From positions 302,611-366,610 of the forward strand of contig NZ_JBHRXV010000003.1 of NCBI RefSeq assembly GCF_042648405.1: 64,000 nt of DNA, written 5' to 3'. A program made the translations under genes and the position numbers. This DNA is from Sphingoaurantiacus capsulatus (GTDB lineage: Bacteria; Pseudomonadota; Alphaproteobacteria; Sphingomonadales; Sphingomonadaceae). Within the stretch, counting starts at the first letter, position 1, and every line of letters starts with the position of its first letter. The notes below the pieces were generated by a model that saw only the letters and a list, made by a program, of their open reading frames with translations, was not told the origin of the DNA and did not search any database. Of this stretch, positions 47,865 through 58,450 are shown one piece after another.

Positions 47865-49657
47865 CGGACGGCACTCCAGGGTTTGCTCAGCAGGACGGCG
47901 CAGTTGATCAGGCCGACCAGCGAATAGGTCTGCGGAAAATTCCCCCACAGCTCGCCGGTTTCGAAATCGGTGTCCTCCGACAGCAGGCCCGACGTGGTCA
48001 GCCGCGCCAGCATGCGCTCGTAGAGCTGGCGGGCCTCGTCGCTGCGGCCGACGAGGTGCAGCGCCTCGATCAGCCAGAAGGTGGCGAAGTTGAACGCGGT
48101 CTCGGGCAGCCCGAAATCGTCGGGGTCGGCGTAGCGCAGCATATGCTCGCCGCGCCGCAGTGCCTTCTCCACCGCCTCGAAGGTGGCGAGGAACCGCGGG
48201 TCGTCCGGCGCGAGGAAGCGCTGCTCGACCATCTGGAGCAGGCTGACGTCAATCTCATGCCCGCCGAGCGTGGCGGCATAGCGGCCGAGATCGACGTTCC
48301 ACGCCTCTTCCTCGATGCGCTGGCGCACTGTCGCCGCCTTCTCGCGCCAATAGTCGGCAAGGTCGGGCCGCCCCAGCGCCTCGGCGGCGTTGACCAGCCG
48401 GTCGCACGCCGCCCAGCACATCAAGGTCGAATAGGTGTGGACGCTGGCGCGGGTACGAAACTCCCATAAGCCCGCGTCCGGCTGGTCGTGCATCGCAAAG
48501 GCACGCTCGCCGACCCTTTCCAGCGCGTGGAAATCATCGATGTCACCGGGGCGCAGCAGCCGTTGATCGATGAACGCCTGCGTGTTCGACAGCACGATCT
48601 GGCCGTATACGTCGTGCTGGATCTGCTCCTGCGCCTGGTTGCCGACGCGCACCGGCCCCATGCCGCGATAGCCGGCGAGATCGTCGGCGATGCGCTCGGT
48701 CAGGATCGCCTCGTATCCGACGCCGTAGAGCGGCTGGATGTGGCCGCTTTTCGCGCCATCCACGATGTTGCGCAGATAGCCGAGGTAGTTCTCGAGCACG
48801 TCGAGCGCGCCGAGGCGATTCAAGGCCTGCACCGTGTAATAGGCGTCGCGGATCCAGCAGTAGCGATAGTCCCAGTTCCGCCCCGAGTTCGCCGCTTCGG
48901 GAATCGAGGTGGTGAGCGCGGCGACGATGGCGCCGGTTTCCTCATGGACGCACAGCTTCAGGGTGATCGCGGCGCGGATCACCACCGACTGCCACTCGAC
49001 GGGAATCGCCAGCCCGCGCACCCAGTGCCGCCAGTCGGCGGTCGTTTCGTCGAGCATCGTCCGCACCGTGGCGCGCACGTCACCGCCGAACGGCTCGTCG
49101 GGGCCGAGGAAGAAGCACAGCTCCTCCTCCAGCCGGAACCAGCGCTCGCCGAGCACATGGCCCACGGCTGCGTTGGTAGTGAGGCGCAGCGGCAGGGCGG
49201 GCGTCAGGTAGCGGATATGGTTGGAGCCCGACGTGCGCTCGGGCGCGGCGTCGCTCCACCCCTGCGCCGGCCGCAGCCGCAGCCGGATACGTGGCGCGCC
49301 CGACAGCGGACGGACGATGCGCACGAACGCGGTGGGACGATAGGTGCGTCCCAGCCGGTCGAAGCGCGGCGCGAAGTCGATCACCTCGACCTCGGCGCCC
49401 GCCTTGTCGCGGAGCACGGTACGCAGCACCGCGCTGTTGCGCAGATAGGCCTGCGACACCGCCTCGCCGTCCTCCAGGTCGATCGACCAATGACCGGCGC
49501 TCTCGCCCGCCGGATCGCCGCCGCACAGCAGCGCCGAGAACAACGGATCGCCATCGACGCGCGGCACGCAGGCCCAGAGGTAGCGCGCGTTGCGGTCGAT
49601 CAGCGCGCTGACGGTGCAATTGCCGATCGGCGACAGATCGAGCGAGATGCCGCTCAT
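47861..49657 (-). CDS. Glycoside hydrolase family 15 (glucoamylase/trehalase-like)
   Basis: 598 residues. An N-terminal beta-sandwich domain (about 1-220) is followed by the (alpha/alpha)6 barrel. SGRNWDYRYCWIRDAYYTVQAL and LAGYRGMGPVRVGNQAQEQIQHDVYG are the family signatures, and TDFETGELWGNFPQTYSLVGLINCA holds the second catalytic region near the C-terminus. Bacterial members with this pattern hydrolyse trehalose or glucosyl oligosaccharides. It lies between otsB and otsA and overlaps both, so it could degrade or remodel the trehalose the operon makes. ATG at 49657. Confidence 0.93.
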   Translation of the reverse strand: MSGISLDLSPIGNCTVSALIDRNARYLWACVPRVDGDPLFSALLCGGDPAGESAGHWSIDLEDGEAVSQAYLRNSAVLRTVLRDKAGAEVEVIDFAPRFDRLGRTYRPTAFVRIVRPLSGAPRIRLRLRPAQGWSDAAPERTSGSNHIRYLTPALPLRLTTNAAVGHVLGERWFRLEEELCFFLGPDEPFGGDVRATVRTMLDETTADWRHWVRGLAIPVEWQSVVIRAAITLKLCVHEETGAIVAALTTSIPEAANSGRNWDYRYCWIRDAYYTVQALNRLGALDVLENYLGYLRNIVDGAKSGHIQPLYGVGYEAILTERIADDLAGYRGMGPVRVGNQAQEQIQHDVYGQIVLSNTQAFIDQRLLRPGDIDDFHALERVGERAFAMHDQPDAGLWEFRTRASVHTYSTLMCWAACDRLVNAAEALGRPDLADYWREKAATVRQRIEEEAWNVDLGRYAATLGGHEIDVSLLQMVEQRFLAPDDPRFLATFEAVEKALRRGEHMLRYADPDDFGLPETAFNFATFWLIEALHLVGRSDEARQLYERMLARLTTSGLLSEDTDFETGELWGNFPQTYSLVGLINCAVLLSKPWSAVR

Positions 49658-50418
49658 CGCGCCGCCTCCGCCAGCCAGCGCCCGACCGCCGTCACATCGT
49701 CGAGGCGATACGTCGCCGCCGTCACCCGCGGCTCACCGACGAGCACGCCATAGCCGCCGAGCGCCGCCACCGCCTCGAAGGCACATTCATCGGTGTCATC
49801 ATCGCCGACGAAGATCGGCCGCGCGCCGGCAAAGGGCGGCACTTCCATGAACGCCCCCACCGCCGCGCCCTTGTCGGCGCCCGGCTGGCGCAACTCGACG
49901 ACCATCTTGCCGGTCTGCACCGTCAGCCCGGCGTCGGCGGCGATGTCGCGGACCTCGCGCTCGACCAGCGGGCCGAGATCAGGCGCCAGCCGGAAATGCA
50001 CGGCAATGCCGAGCCCCTTGTCCTCGACCAGCAGCCGCGGCTCGCGCCCTGCCAGTTCGGCGATCCGCCCGCGCGCCGCCGCCATCTCCGCGCTCGGCAG
50101 CACATCCTCGGCGCGGCCATCGGGAAAGCGCCGTTCGAGGCCATGGACGCCCGCGAGATACAGCGCCGGTAGCCCGACCAGGCGGCCGAGGTCGGCGACA
50201 CTGCGCCCGCTGATCACCGCCACCCGCCCGTCGAGCGCCACCTGCACGCTGACAAGCGCCGCACCGACATCGGGCGGCAACACCACCAGATCAGGCGTCG
50301 CGGCGATCGGCGCCAAGGTTCCGTCGAGGTCGAGGAACAGCGCATCGCGTGCCGGCTCGATCGCTGGCGGCCGCCCCAGCGGGGCGGAATCGAGGGCAAA
50401 GGCGGAGCTGGCGGACAT
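49654..50418 (-). CDS. otsB: Trehalose-6-phosphate phosphatase
   Basis: 254-residue HAD-family enzyme removing phosphate from trehalose 6-phosphate. ALFLDLDGTLAPIA holds the nucleophile Asp motif, VAVISGRSVADL the second, KMVVELRQPGADKGAAV the Lys, and PIFVGDDDTDECAF the acidic motif IV. ATG at 50418 has GAGG upstream and gives a start MSASSAFALDS; the longer frame is unlikely. Stop overlaps the GH15 start. It heads the trehalose operon. Confidence 0.95.
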   Translation of the reverse strand: MSASSAFALDSAPLGRPPAIEPARDALFLDLDGTLAPIAATPDLVVLPPDVGAALVSVQVALDGRVAVISGRSVADLGRLVGLPALYLAGVHGLERRFPDGRAEDVLPSAEMAAARGRIAELAGREPRLLVEDKGLGIAVHFRLAPDLGPLVEREVRDIAADAGLTVQTGKMVVELRQPGADKGAAVGAFMEVPPFAGARPIFVGDDDTDECAFEAVAALGGYGVLVGEPRVTAATYRLDDVTAVGRWLAEAAR

Positions 50419-50565
50419 GATCCTCAAGGGTCTAGCCGGGCACCCCGCCCTGGCGGAGCGCGCCACGGCGCGTGGGTCTGTTGGCGGGGCGAAACGAGCC
50501 GCCCGTTCAGAAAAGGGCGGGCGACGTGCGGGGTTCCATCCGCGACGGATGGGCGCGGCTGTCGA

Positions 50566-50877
50566 TCAGCAGCCCGGAAGCACCAGCACCGGCTTTGTCG
50601 ACACCCGCATCTCGCGGTCGGCGCTCGATGCAGCGAAGGTCCAGTGCTGCGCTTCATCGGAGCAGCCGGGCAGCCGCACCGCGGTATCGATGCGGCCGGC
50701 GGGATCGGCACGGACATCATGGCGGACGCGGTCGTCGGTGTCCTCGGCACAGGCCTTCACCGTCACCCGCTCGCGCGGGTCGAGGCCATTCAACGACAGG
50801 ATGATGCGTTCGCCGTGCCGCGCGGGGCCGGGCCGGACAGTGATGCGGGGTTCGGGGTTGCGCGCGGCGTCGATCAT
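50566..50877 (-). CDS. Hypothetical protein
   Basis: 103 residues, not recognised. ATG at 50877 is preceded by AAGGA eight bases upstream. The chain is polar and beta-like (PRITVRPGPARHGERIILSLNG, RVTVKACAEDTDDRVRHDV) with Cys at about 46, 72 and the last residue. No signal peptide or membrane segment. It diverges from the ArsR-type regulator gene at 51121 over a 243-base gap in which no clear operator is visible. Short hairpins follow it (50536-50552 and 50499-50520). Confidence 0.5.
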   Translation of the reverse strand: MIDAARNPEPRITVRPGPARHGERIILSLNGLDPRERVTVKACAEDTDDRVRHDVRADPAGRIDTAVRLPGCSDEAQHWTFAASSADREMRVSTKPVLVLPGC

Positions 50878-51120
50878 CGGGAACGTCCTTTCAATCGTCA
50901 AACCCGCGGGACCACGACGAAGGGCGGCGAAGGCGCGGGCGGGGCAGCATCCGGGCGACCAAAGCGCGGACGGACGGCGAGGAGCGGCGGATAAAGCTCG
51001 CGCCGGTCATCTTGGGGAACGCACGCTGCGCCGAAAGGTTCTCGCGCGCTTCGCCGCACCGCCCTATTTCAAGCTCGTTCCGACTGTGAAATAACGAACA
51101 GCGGCAATAGCGGAGCCGAT

Positions 51121-51717
51121 GTGAGCAACAAGGAAGCCAGCACTTACTGGATTGTCGACCCGCGCGAGCTTGATGCGCTGGTCCTCCCCATCCGGCTGGA
51201 GATCGTCGACCGGCTGGCCGCCCTCGGCCCCACCCGCGCCCGTGACCTCGCCCGCGCGCTGGGGCGGCGGCAGACCGCGCTCTACCATCACCTCGCCAAG
51301 CTGGAGGAGGTCGGCCTGATCCGCCGTACCGAGCGGGTGCGCGACGGCGGCCGCCCGGCACAATATTACGAAACCAAGGCGCCGCTGATGCGCCTCGCCC
51401 GCGCTGCCGCCGACCCCGAACTGCGCCCCTACATCGTCCGCGCCAACCATTTTCAGGCGCGTCAGTCGGCGCGCGACTATGAACGCGGCTTCGCGCTCGA
51501 CGACCGGGTGATGGAGGGGCCGCAGCGCAACCACTGGTGGGCGCGCGTCTACATGCCCGCCACGCCCGATCGCATGACGAAGATCAACGCGCTGCTCGAC
51601 GAGCTGTTCGAGGTCGCGTTCGAACCCGAGCCACAACCGTCCGGTGCGCCACTGGTCAGCCTCGCCTGGTTCATGGCGCCGCTGTCCGACGCGCCCGACG
51701 AGGAGAGCGACGCCTAG
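51121..51717 (+). CDS. ArsR-type winged helix regulator
   Basis: 198 residues. N-terminal winged helix: LVLPIRLEIVDRLAALGPTRARDLARALGRRQTALYHHLAKLEEVGLIRR, with DNA-recognition helix RRQTALYHHLAKL, then RPAQYYET wing. The C-terminal part has no metal-ligand Cys cluster and is helical, ending in an acidic tail, like the DUF4180-free 'helix-turn-helix domain-containing' group that also resembles PadR-type effector domains. GTG at 51121 is the likely start. Its TAG stop shares CTAG with the convergent VOC gene. Confidence 0.82.
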   Translation: MSNKEASTYWIVDPRELDALVLPIRLEIVDRLAALGPTRARDLARALGRRQTALYHHLAKLEEVGLIRRTERVRDGGRPAQYYETKAPLMRLARAAADPELRPYIVRANHFQARQSARDYERGFALDDRVMEGPQRNHWWARVYMPATPDRMTKINALLDELFEVAFEPEPQPSGAPLVSLAWFMAPLSDAPDEESDA

Positions 51718-52136
51718 GCCCCGAAGCGCACATGTCCCTCGGCGTCGATCGGCCACGCCGGATTGTGCGCGATCTCCCACGCATGATCATCGGGATCGGC
51801 GACATAGCCGCGATAGCCGCCATGCGGCGGCGCATCGCCGGCCCGCAGCATCCGCCCGCCCGCACCGGCCAGTTGCTCGATCAGCGCGTCCACCTCTTCC
51901 GGTGACCCGACATTATGCGCCAGCGCAAAGGCGCCCGGCGTCACCAGCCCCTTGCCCTGCATATCCTTTTCAAGGCGCGCCTTGAGCCACGTTCCGAACA
52001 CGAACCCGTTCATCTGGTAGAAGATGATCTCGTCATTCTCGAATACCGGCTTCCAGCCGAAGCCGTCGACATAGAAGGCCCGCGACGTCGCGAGATCGCG
52101 CACGCCGAGGGTGATCACCGAAATCTGCTGCTGCAT
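51714..52136 (-). CDS. VOC family protein
   Basis: 140-residue glyoxalase-like protein: ISVITLGVRDLATSRAFYVDGFGW, FALAHNVGSPEEVDALIEQLAGAGG and GYVADPDDHAWEIAHNP with the metal-ligand Glu. It belongs to the VOC group near glyoxalase-like resistance proteins. ATG at 52136. The first metal-ligand position is not obvious. It ends tail to tail with the ArsR-type regulator through CTAG. Function not known. Confidence 0.85.
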   Translation of the reverse strand: MQQQISVITLGVRDLATSRAFYVDGFGWKPVFENDEIIFYQMNGFVFGTWLKARLEKDMQGKGLVTPGAFALAHNVGSPEEVDALIEQLAGAGGRMLRAGDAPPHGGYRGYVADPDDHAWEIAHNPAWPIDAEGHVRFGA

Positions 52137-52184
52137 CGTCCGCACTCCTTCGCGCGCTGCGCAAAAGCGTTGGCCAATGTGCCG

Positions 52185-52526
52185 ATGTCCCATAAAACGG
52201 ATTTAATGGAGAAAAGGCCCACCAATCAGTTGGGACTGGCCGTAATGACGGCATGCGGCGTGCTCTCGGTGCTAGGGCTGGTTTCGTCACTCCCGTTAGC
52301 TCTCGTAGCGGGGATGGCCGCATCGATTTCACGCGGATGGTTCGAGGAGACGACCTCTTATCTCCTCGCCTTCTCGCCGCTTCTGTTCCTCGTGGCCTTC
52401 GTCGCAGCGATCCTGTTCTGCTATCGTCGCGCAGGCGTCGTGGCGTTCGTTACCGCCGCCATCTCTTTTAGTTTGGGCGCCATCGGGCTGCTTCCCTTTG
52501 TTTTTCCGCGCTTCTTTCCAATCTGA
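52185..52526 (+). CDS. Small membrane protein of unknown function
   Basis: 113 residues with three predicted membrane segments: about 15-38, 60-80 and 86-108. Between the first two is a short loop with RGWFEETTS. Not recognised. The gene has lower GC than neighbours and no good ribosome binding site; starts at 52185 and 52206 are both in frame. It lies 49 bases from the divergent VOC gene. Confidence 0.5.
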   Translation: MSHKTDLMEKRPTNQLGLAVMTACGVLSVLGLVSSLPLALVAGMAASISRGWFEETTSYLLAFSPLLFLVAFVAAILFCYRRAGVVAFVTAAISFSLGAIGLLPFVFPRFFPI

Positions 52527-52564
52527 GCGCACTAGCCGGTAGCTGTTTCAGGCCGCGAGAGCCC

Positions 52565-53458
52565 TCAACGCGCAGTTGTGAGCCACTCCTGCAGGATTGC
52601 GTTCACCTTCTCCGGCGCCTCCTGCTGAACCCAATGGCTAACCCCCAGCAGCCGCCGCAGCGTGAAGTCGCTGACATAGGCATCCGTCCCTTCCGTCGTC
52701 GCCACATCCAGAGCCGTGTCCTGCTCGCCCCAGATCAGCAGGGTCGGCGTTTCGAGCGTCGGATACGCCCGGTCGATCGCGCGGTGGCGCACCGCCGCGC
52801 GGTACCAGTTGAGCATCGCGGTCATCGCGCCGGGCTGCTGCGCGGCGCGGGCGTAGACGTCGAGGTCGGCGCGGGGGAAGCGGGATTTGTCGACCGCCAT
52901 GCCGCGAAAAGCCCGGCGAATTCCGGCGGCGTCATCGGCGGTCAGCATCTTTTCGGGCAGCCAGGGGAGCTGGAAGAACAGGATGTACCAGCTCTTCTTC
53001 ATCTGCTTCCACGTCTTCAGCTCGCGCGCGAAGCAGGCGGGGTGCGGCAGGTTCATCACCACAAGCCGTTCGAGCGGCCGCACCTCGTCGATGGCAAACA
53101 GCCAGGCGACTGCCCCGCCCCAGTCATGGGCGATCAAGGTGACCTTCTTGGCGCCACTGGCGTCGATCAGCGCCGCCACGTCGGCGACCAGCTTATCGAC
53201 CGTATAGGCGGCGACACCCTCCGGCCGGCTGGTCATGCCATAGCCGCGCTGGTTGGGCGCCCAGGCGCGGTAGCCCATCTCGGCGAGCAGCGGCATCTGG
53301 TGTCGCCACGAGAAGTTCAGTTCGGGAAAGCCGTGGAGCAGCAGCGCGAGGTGATCGCCCTCGCCGGCTTCCGCCACCTCGAAGCGAAGCCCGTTCGCCT
53401 CGACCCAGCGATTGCGGACGCCGCTGTCCGGCGCTGGCTCCCAACTCCACTCGGACAT
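52565..53458 (-). CDS. Alpha/beta hydrolase (epoxide hydrolase-like)
   Basis: 297 residues. LLLHGFPELNFSWRHQMPLLA, RAWAPNQRGYGMTSRP, LIAHDWGGAVAWLFA (nucleophile Asp in HDWGG), a cap with NWYRAAVRH, and LLIWGEQDTALD then GVSHWVQQEAPEKVN (His) make the epoxide hydrolase/haloalkane dehalogenase pattern. HGFPE with Asp nucleophile and cap Tyr favours epoxide hydrolase. ATG at 53458 has AAGGGGGAGGG upstream. Next to it on the strand is an RluA pseudouridine synthase, 14 bases away. Confidence 0.9.
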   Translation of the reverse strand: MSEWSWEPAPDSGVRNRWVEANGLRFEVAEAGEGDHLALLLHGFPELNFSWRHQMPLLAEMGYRAWAPNQRGYGMTSRPEGVAAYTVDKLVADVAALIDASGAKKVTLIAHDWGGAVAWLFAIDEVRPLERLVVMNLPHPACFARELKTWKQMKKSWYILFFQLPWLPEKMLTADDAAGIRRAFRGMAVDKSRFPRADLDVYARAAQQPGAMTAMLNWYRAAVRHRAIDRAYPTLETPTLLIWGEQDTALDVATTEGTDAYVSDFTLRRLLGVSHWVQQEAPEKVNAILQEWLTTAR

Positions 53459-53472
53459 GCGGCCCTCCCCCT

Positions 53473-54117
53473 TCAGATATCGAAGCCGAACCTCTTCATG
53501 GTCGGCGGCATCGGTGCCTTCGCCTCCACCGGCGGCCCGTCCTCGCGATAGGGGATGGTGAGGCTGCGCGCGTGCAGCAGCAACCCCGCACCTTTGCCAT
53601 AGACGGGGTCGCCGACGATGGGGTGGCCGAGGTGCGCGGCGTGGACGCGGATCTGGTGGGTGCGCCCGGTCTTCGGCCGGAACTCGACCAGCGCCTTGCC
53701 CTCGCGGCGGTCGAGCAGCTGCCATGCCGTCTGCGCCGGCTTGCCCTTCGGGTCGACGACGATGCGCCAGCCGTCGGCCTGGGTGGAGACCTTGAGCAGC
53801 GGCGCGTCGATCTCGCCTTCCTCATCATCGGGAATACCGCTCAGCACCGCCCAATAGACTTTCGACACCGCGCCCGCTTCGAACAACGCCCCCAGCCGCT
53901 TGGTCGCCTTCGGATGCCGGCCGAGCACAAGGCACCCCGAGGTATCGCGGTCGAGCCGGTGCGCCGGCTGCGGCTGGCGCTGGAAACCGAAGCGCAGCTC
54001 GTCGAGATGATCCTCGAGGCTGCGCGGCGTCTGCGGCCCCGGATGGACGGCAAGGCCCGCCGGCTTGTCGAGGATGACGAGATGGGCATCGATATGGAGG
54101 GTGCGGTCGCCGAGCAT
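53473..54117 (-). CDS. RluA family pseudouridine synthase
   Basis: 214 residues from the chosen start. HIDAHLVILDKPAGLAVHPGP starts the catalytic domain; PAHRLDRDTSGCLVLGRH carries the catalytic Asp (HRLDRDTSG), and FRPKTGRTHQIRVHAAHLGHPIVGDPVYG is the third motif. There is no S4 domain. The RNA target (rRNA or tRNA uridine) cannot be told. Starts at 54117 and 54171 are both possible; 54117 fits the length of homologues and leaves 125 bases before the divergent infA. Confidence 0.92.
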   Translation of the reverse strand: MLGDRTLHIDAHLVILDKPAGLAVHPGPQTPRSLEDHLDELRFGFQRQPQPAHRLDRDTSGCLVLGRHPKATKRLGALFEAGAVSKVYWAVLSGIPDDEEGEIDAPLLKVSTQADGWRIVVDPKGKPAQTAWQLLDRREGKALVEFRPKTGRTHQIRVHAAHLGHPIVGDPVYGKGAGLLLHARSLTIPYREDGPPVEAKAPMPPTMKRFGFDI

Positions 54118-54242
54118 GCGCCCGCCTAGCACGCGCTGCTCCACCTTGCCATTTTCCGCCTTCCGGCCCATATAGCCGCCCAATTGTCGCCGCCCGCCGG
54201 AAGGGCGCGTGCGGCTGTGCCAAGTCCTCGGAAGGAAAATGA

Positions 54243-54503
54243 ATGGCGAAGGAAGAAGCGCTTCGCTTCGACGGTGTAATCTCGGAAATCCTGCCCGACG
54301 GCCGTTTTCGCGTGAAGCTTGAGAACGACCATGAGATCATCGCTTATACCGCGGGCAAGATGCGCAAGAACCGCATCCGCTCGATCGTCGGCGACCGGGT
54401 CCAGGTGGAAATGACCCCTTACGACCTCGACAAGGGCCGCATCGTGTTCCGCGAGAAGACCGCGCCGATCCCGATGAACCAGCGCCGCTTCATCCGCCGC
54501 TGA
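54243..54503 (+). CDS. infA: Translation initiation factor IF-1
   Basis: 86-residue OB-fold protein that binds the ribosomal A site during initiation. RFDGVISEILPDGRFRVKLEN, GKMRKNRIRSIVGDRVQVEM and PYDLDKGRIVFRE match IF-1 closely. A usual IF-1 is 72 residues; this one carries a basic tail of about 14 residues (TAPIPMNQRRFIRR). GAAGGA precedes the ATG. Confidence 0.95.
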   Translation: MAKEEALRFDGVISEILPDGRFRVKLENDHEIIAYTAGKMRKNRIRSIVGDRVQVEMTPYDLDKGRIVFREKTAPIPMNQRRFIRR

Positions 54504-54549
54504 TCCCAGTTGATCCGTCGCCGCACCTCTCGGGGCACGGCCGTTTTTC

Positions 54550-54579
54550 TTGACAGAATCGGCGGGCGCGGCCTATGTG
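54550..54579 (+). promoter_or_regulatory. Sigma-70-type promoter of rpoZ
   Basis: TTGACA (54550-54555), 18-base spacer, TATGTG (54574-54579), 38 bases before the rpoZ start. The -35 matches the consensus fully. It directly follows a run of five T that may end infA transcription. Confidence 0.6.
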
Positions 54580-54616
54580 CCGCCCCTTGCCGAAATTCCC
54601 GGAACCGGAGTGAACG

Positions 54617-54958
54617 ATGGCGCGCGTCACCGTCGAAGATTGCGTCGACAAGATCCCGAACCGCTTTGACCTGGTGCTGGCCGCCTCGCAGCGCGCCCGC
54701 CAGATCTCGTCGGGCGCCGAGCTGACCATCGATCGCGACCGCGACAAGAACCCGGTCGTGGCGCTGCGCGAGATCGCCGAAGTCACCGTCAAGCCGGCCG
54801 AGCTGCAGGAGGCGATCGTCGCCGGCATGCAGCGCGTGATCGTCGCCGACGACGACGCCCCGGACGATATCGGTTCGCTGCAGGCGTCGGCCGAGGCGCT
54901 TCGCCTCACCGCCGCGCAGCCGCCGCGCAACACCAACCTCGGCGCCGACTACGAATAA
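54617..54958 (+). CDS. rpoZ: DNA-directed RNA polymerase omega subunit
   Basis: 113-residue subunit that helps assemble RNA polymerase and, in some proteobacteria, binds ppGpp. ARVTVEDCVDKIPNRFDLVLAASQRARQI and NPVVALREIAE are the omega signature. The C-terminal extension is Ala/acidic as in alphaproteobacteria. Next gene rsh makes ppGpp, a neighbour pair common across bacteria (rpoZ-spoT). Confidence 0.96.
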   Translation: MARVTVEDCVDKIPNRFDLVLAASQRARQISSGAELTIDRDRDKNPVVALREIAEVTVKPAELQEAIVAGMQRVIVADDDAPDDIGSLQASAEALRLTAAQPPRNTNLGADYE

Positions 54959-54988
54959 TCCGTAGGGTTAGGTTGCGACCTGTCGCCC

Positions 54989-55011
54989 CCGCTTCCAATA
55001 TAAGGAAGCGG
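54989..55011 (+). promoter_or_regulatory. Hairpin in rsh leader
   Basis: CCGCTTCC (54989-54996), seven-base A/T loop, GGAAGCGG (55004-55011), a perfect 8-base-pair stem 21 bases before the rsh start. There is no U-tract, so it is more likely a processing or translational element than a terminator for rpoZ. Confidence 0.45.
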
Positions 55012-55032
55012 TTCAGGCAGCAGGGATATTAG

Positions 55033-57125
<2,093 letters not shown>

Positions 57126-57129
<4 letters not shown>

Positions 57130-57707
57130 CCCAAGACGAAGTCCTGGCTGAATTCCGCGCGGTGGAAGCGCTGCTCGAAGGTCATTTCATCCTGTCGTCG
57201 GGGCTGCGCTCGCCCAAATATCTGCAGTGCGCCCGCGTGCTGATGGACCCGCACCGCGCCGGCCGGCTGTGCCAGGCGCTTGCCGACGGCTTCCCCGAAT
57301 GGATCCGTCGCGAGGTGACCGCCGTCGTCGCCCCCGCGATGGGCGGCGTCATCGTCGGCTATGAGCTGGCGCGCGTGCTCAACGTCGACTCGATGTTCGT
57401 CGAACGCCCGACCGGCACCTTCGAGCTGCGCCGCGGCTTCCGCCTGACGCCGGGGCAGAAGGTGCTGATGATGGAGGATGTCGTCACCACCGGCCTGTCC
57501 TCGCGCGAGGCGATCAAGGCGATCGAGGAAGCCGGCGGCCAGGTGATCGCCGCCGCCTGCCTCGTCGATCGCTCGAACGGCAGCGCCGATGTCGGCGTGC
57601 CGCTCTATCCGCTGATCAAGCTCGACGTGCCGACCTACGCGCCCGACGCGCTGCCCGCCGACCTCGCCGCGCTGCCGGCAGTGAAGCCCGGGAGCCGCGC
57701 GGCGTGA
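57126..57707 (+). CDS. pyrE: Orotate phosphoribosyltransferase
   Basis: 193-residue enzyme adding ribose 5-phosphate to orotate. GHFILSSGLRSPKYLQ and AVVAPAMGGVIVGYELAR are typical, and KVLMMEDVVTTGLSSREAI is the PRPP-binding loop (MEDVVTTG). The GTG start overlaps rsh stop and its stop overlaps the pdxJ GTG start. No UMP-dependent attenuator is visible because the gene is coupled to rsh. Confidence 0.95.
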
Positions 57708-58450
57708 GCCGCCTGCCGCATTCCCCTCTCCGCCTCGGCGTCAACATCGACCACGTCGCGACGATCCGGAACGCGCGCGGCGGCGCGCATCCCGATCCGG
57801 TGCGCGCGGCCATTGTCGCCGCTGAGGCCGGCGCCGACGGCATCACCGCGCATCTGCGTGAGGACCGGCGCCACATCTCCGACGAGGACATCGCGCGCTT
57901 GTCCGCCGAGATCGACCTGCCGCTGAACCTCGAGATGGCGGCGACCGACGAGATGCTCGGCATCGCGCTGCGCCACCGCCCGCACGCCGCCTGCATCGTG
58001 CCCGAGCGGCGCGAGGAGCGCACCACCGAGGGGGGGCTCGACGCCGCTGGCCAGCACAACACACTCGCGCCGCTCGTCGACCGGCTGCGCAACGTCAACA
58101 TCCGCGTCAGCCTGTTCATCGAACCCGACCGCCGCCAGATCGACGCGGCGAAGCAACTGGGCGCACCCGTCGTCGAGCTTCACACCGGCCGCTACTGCCA
58201 CCTCGACGGCGAGGCACAGGCCGCCGAGCTGCGCCGTCTCGCCGACGCCGCCGCCTATGCCGCCTCGCTCGGCATCGAACCGCACGCGGGCCACGGCCTC
58301 AGCTTCGGCAACGTCGCGCCCGTCGCCGCTATCCCGGAACTGGCCGAACTCAACATCGGCCATTTCCTCGTCGGCGAGGCGATCTTCATCGGCTTTGAAG
58401 CGAGCATCCGCGAAATGCGCCGGCTGATGGCTGAAGGCCGCGCCGCGTGA
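57704..58450 (+). CDS. pdxJ: Pyridoxine 5'-phosphate synthase
   Basis: 248-residue TIM-barrel enzyme joining 1-deoxyxylulose 5-phosphate and 3-amino-2-oxopropyl phosphate. RLGVNIDHVATIRNARGG holds the substrate loop, GITAHLREDRRHI, NLEMAATDEML, VELHTGRYC and AGHGLSFGNVAPVA are signatures. GTG start at 57704 overlaps pyrE; the stop overlaps acpS. pdxJ-acpS coupling is widespread and both depend on metabolic flux to cofactors. Confidence 0.97.
   Translation: MSRLPHSPLRLGVNIDHVATIRNARGGAHPDPVRAAIVAAEAGADGITAHLREDRRHISDEDIARLSAEIDLPLNLEMAATDEMLGIALRHRPHAACIVPERREERTTEGGLDAAGQHNTLAPLVDRLRNVNIRVSLFIEPDRRQIDAAKQLGAPVVELHTGRYCHLDGEAQAAELRRLADAAAYAASLGIEPHAGHGLSFGNVAPVAAIPELAELNIGHFLVGEAIFIGFEASIREMRRLMAEGRAA

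Noticed and set aside
50536..50552. CCATCCG/CGGATGG hairpin as a terminator of the hypothetical gene
   Set aside because: Perfect 7-base-pair stem, but no U-tract and a loop of only three bases; left as a weak structure.
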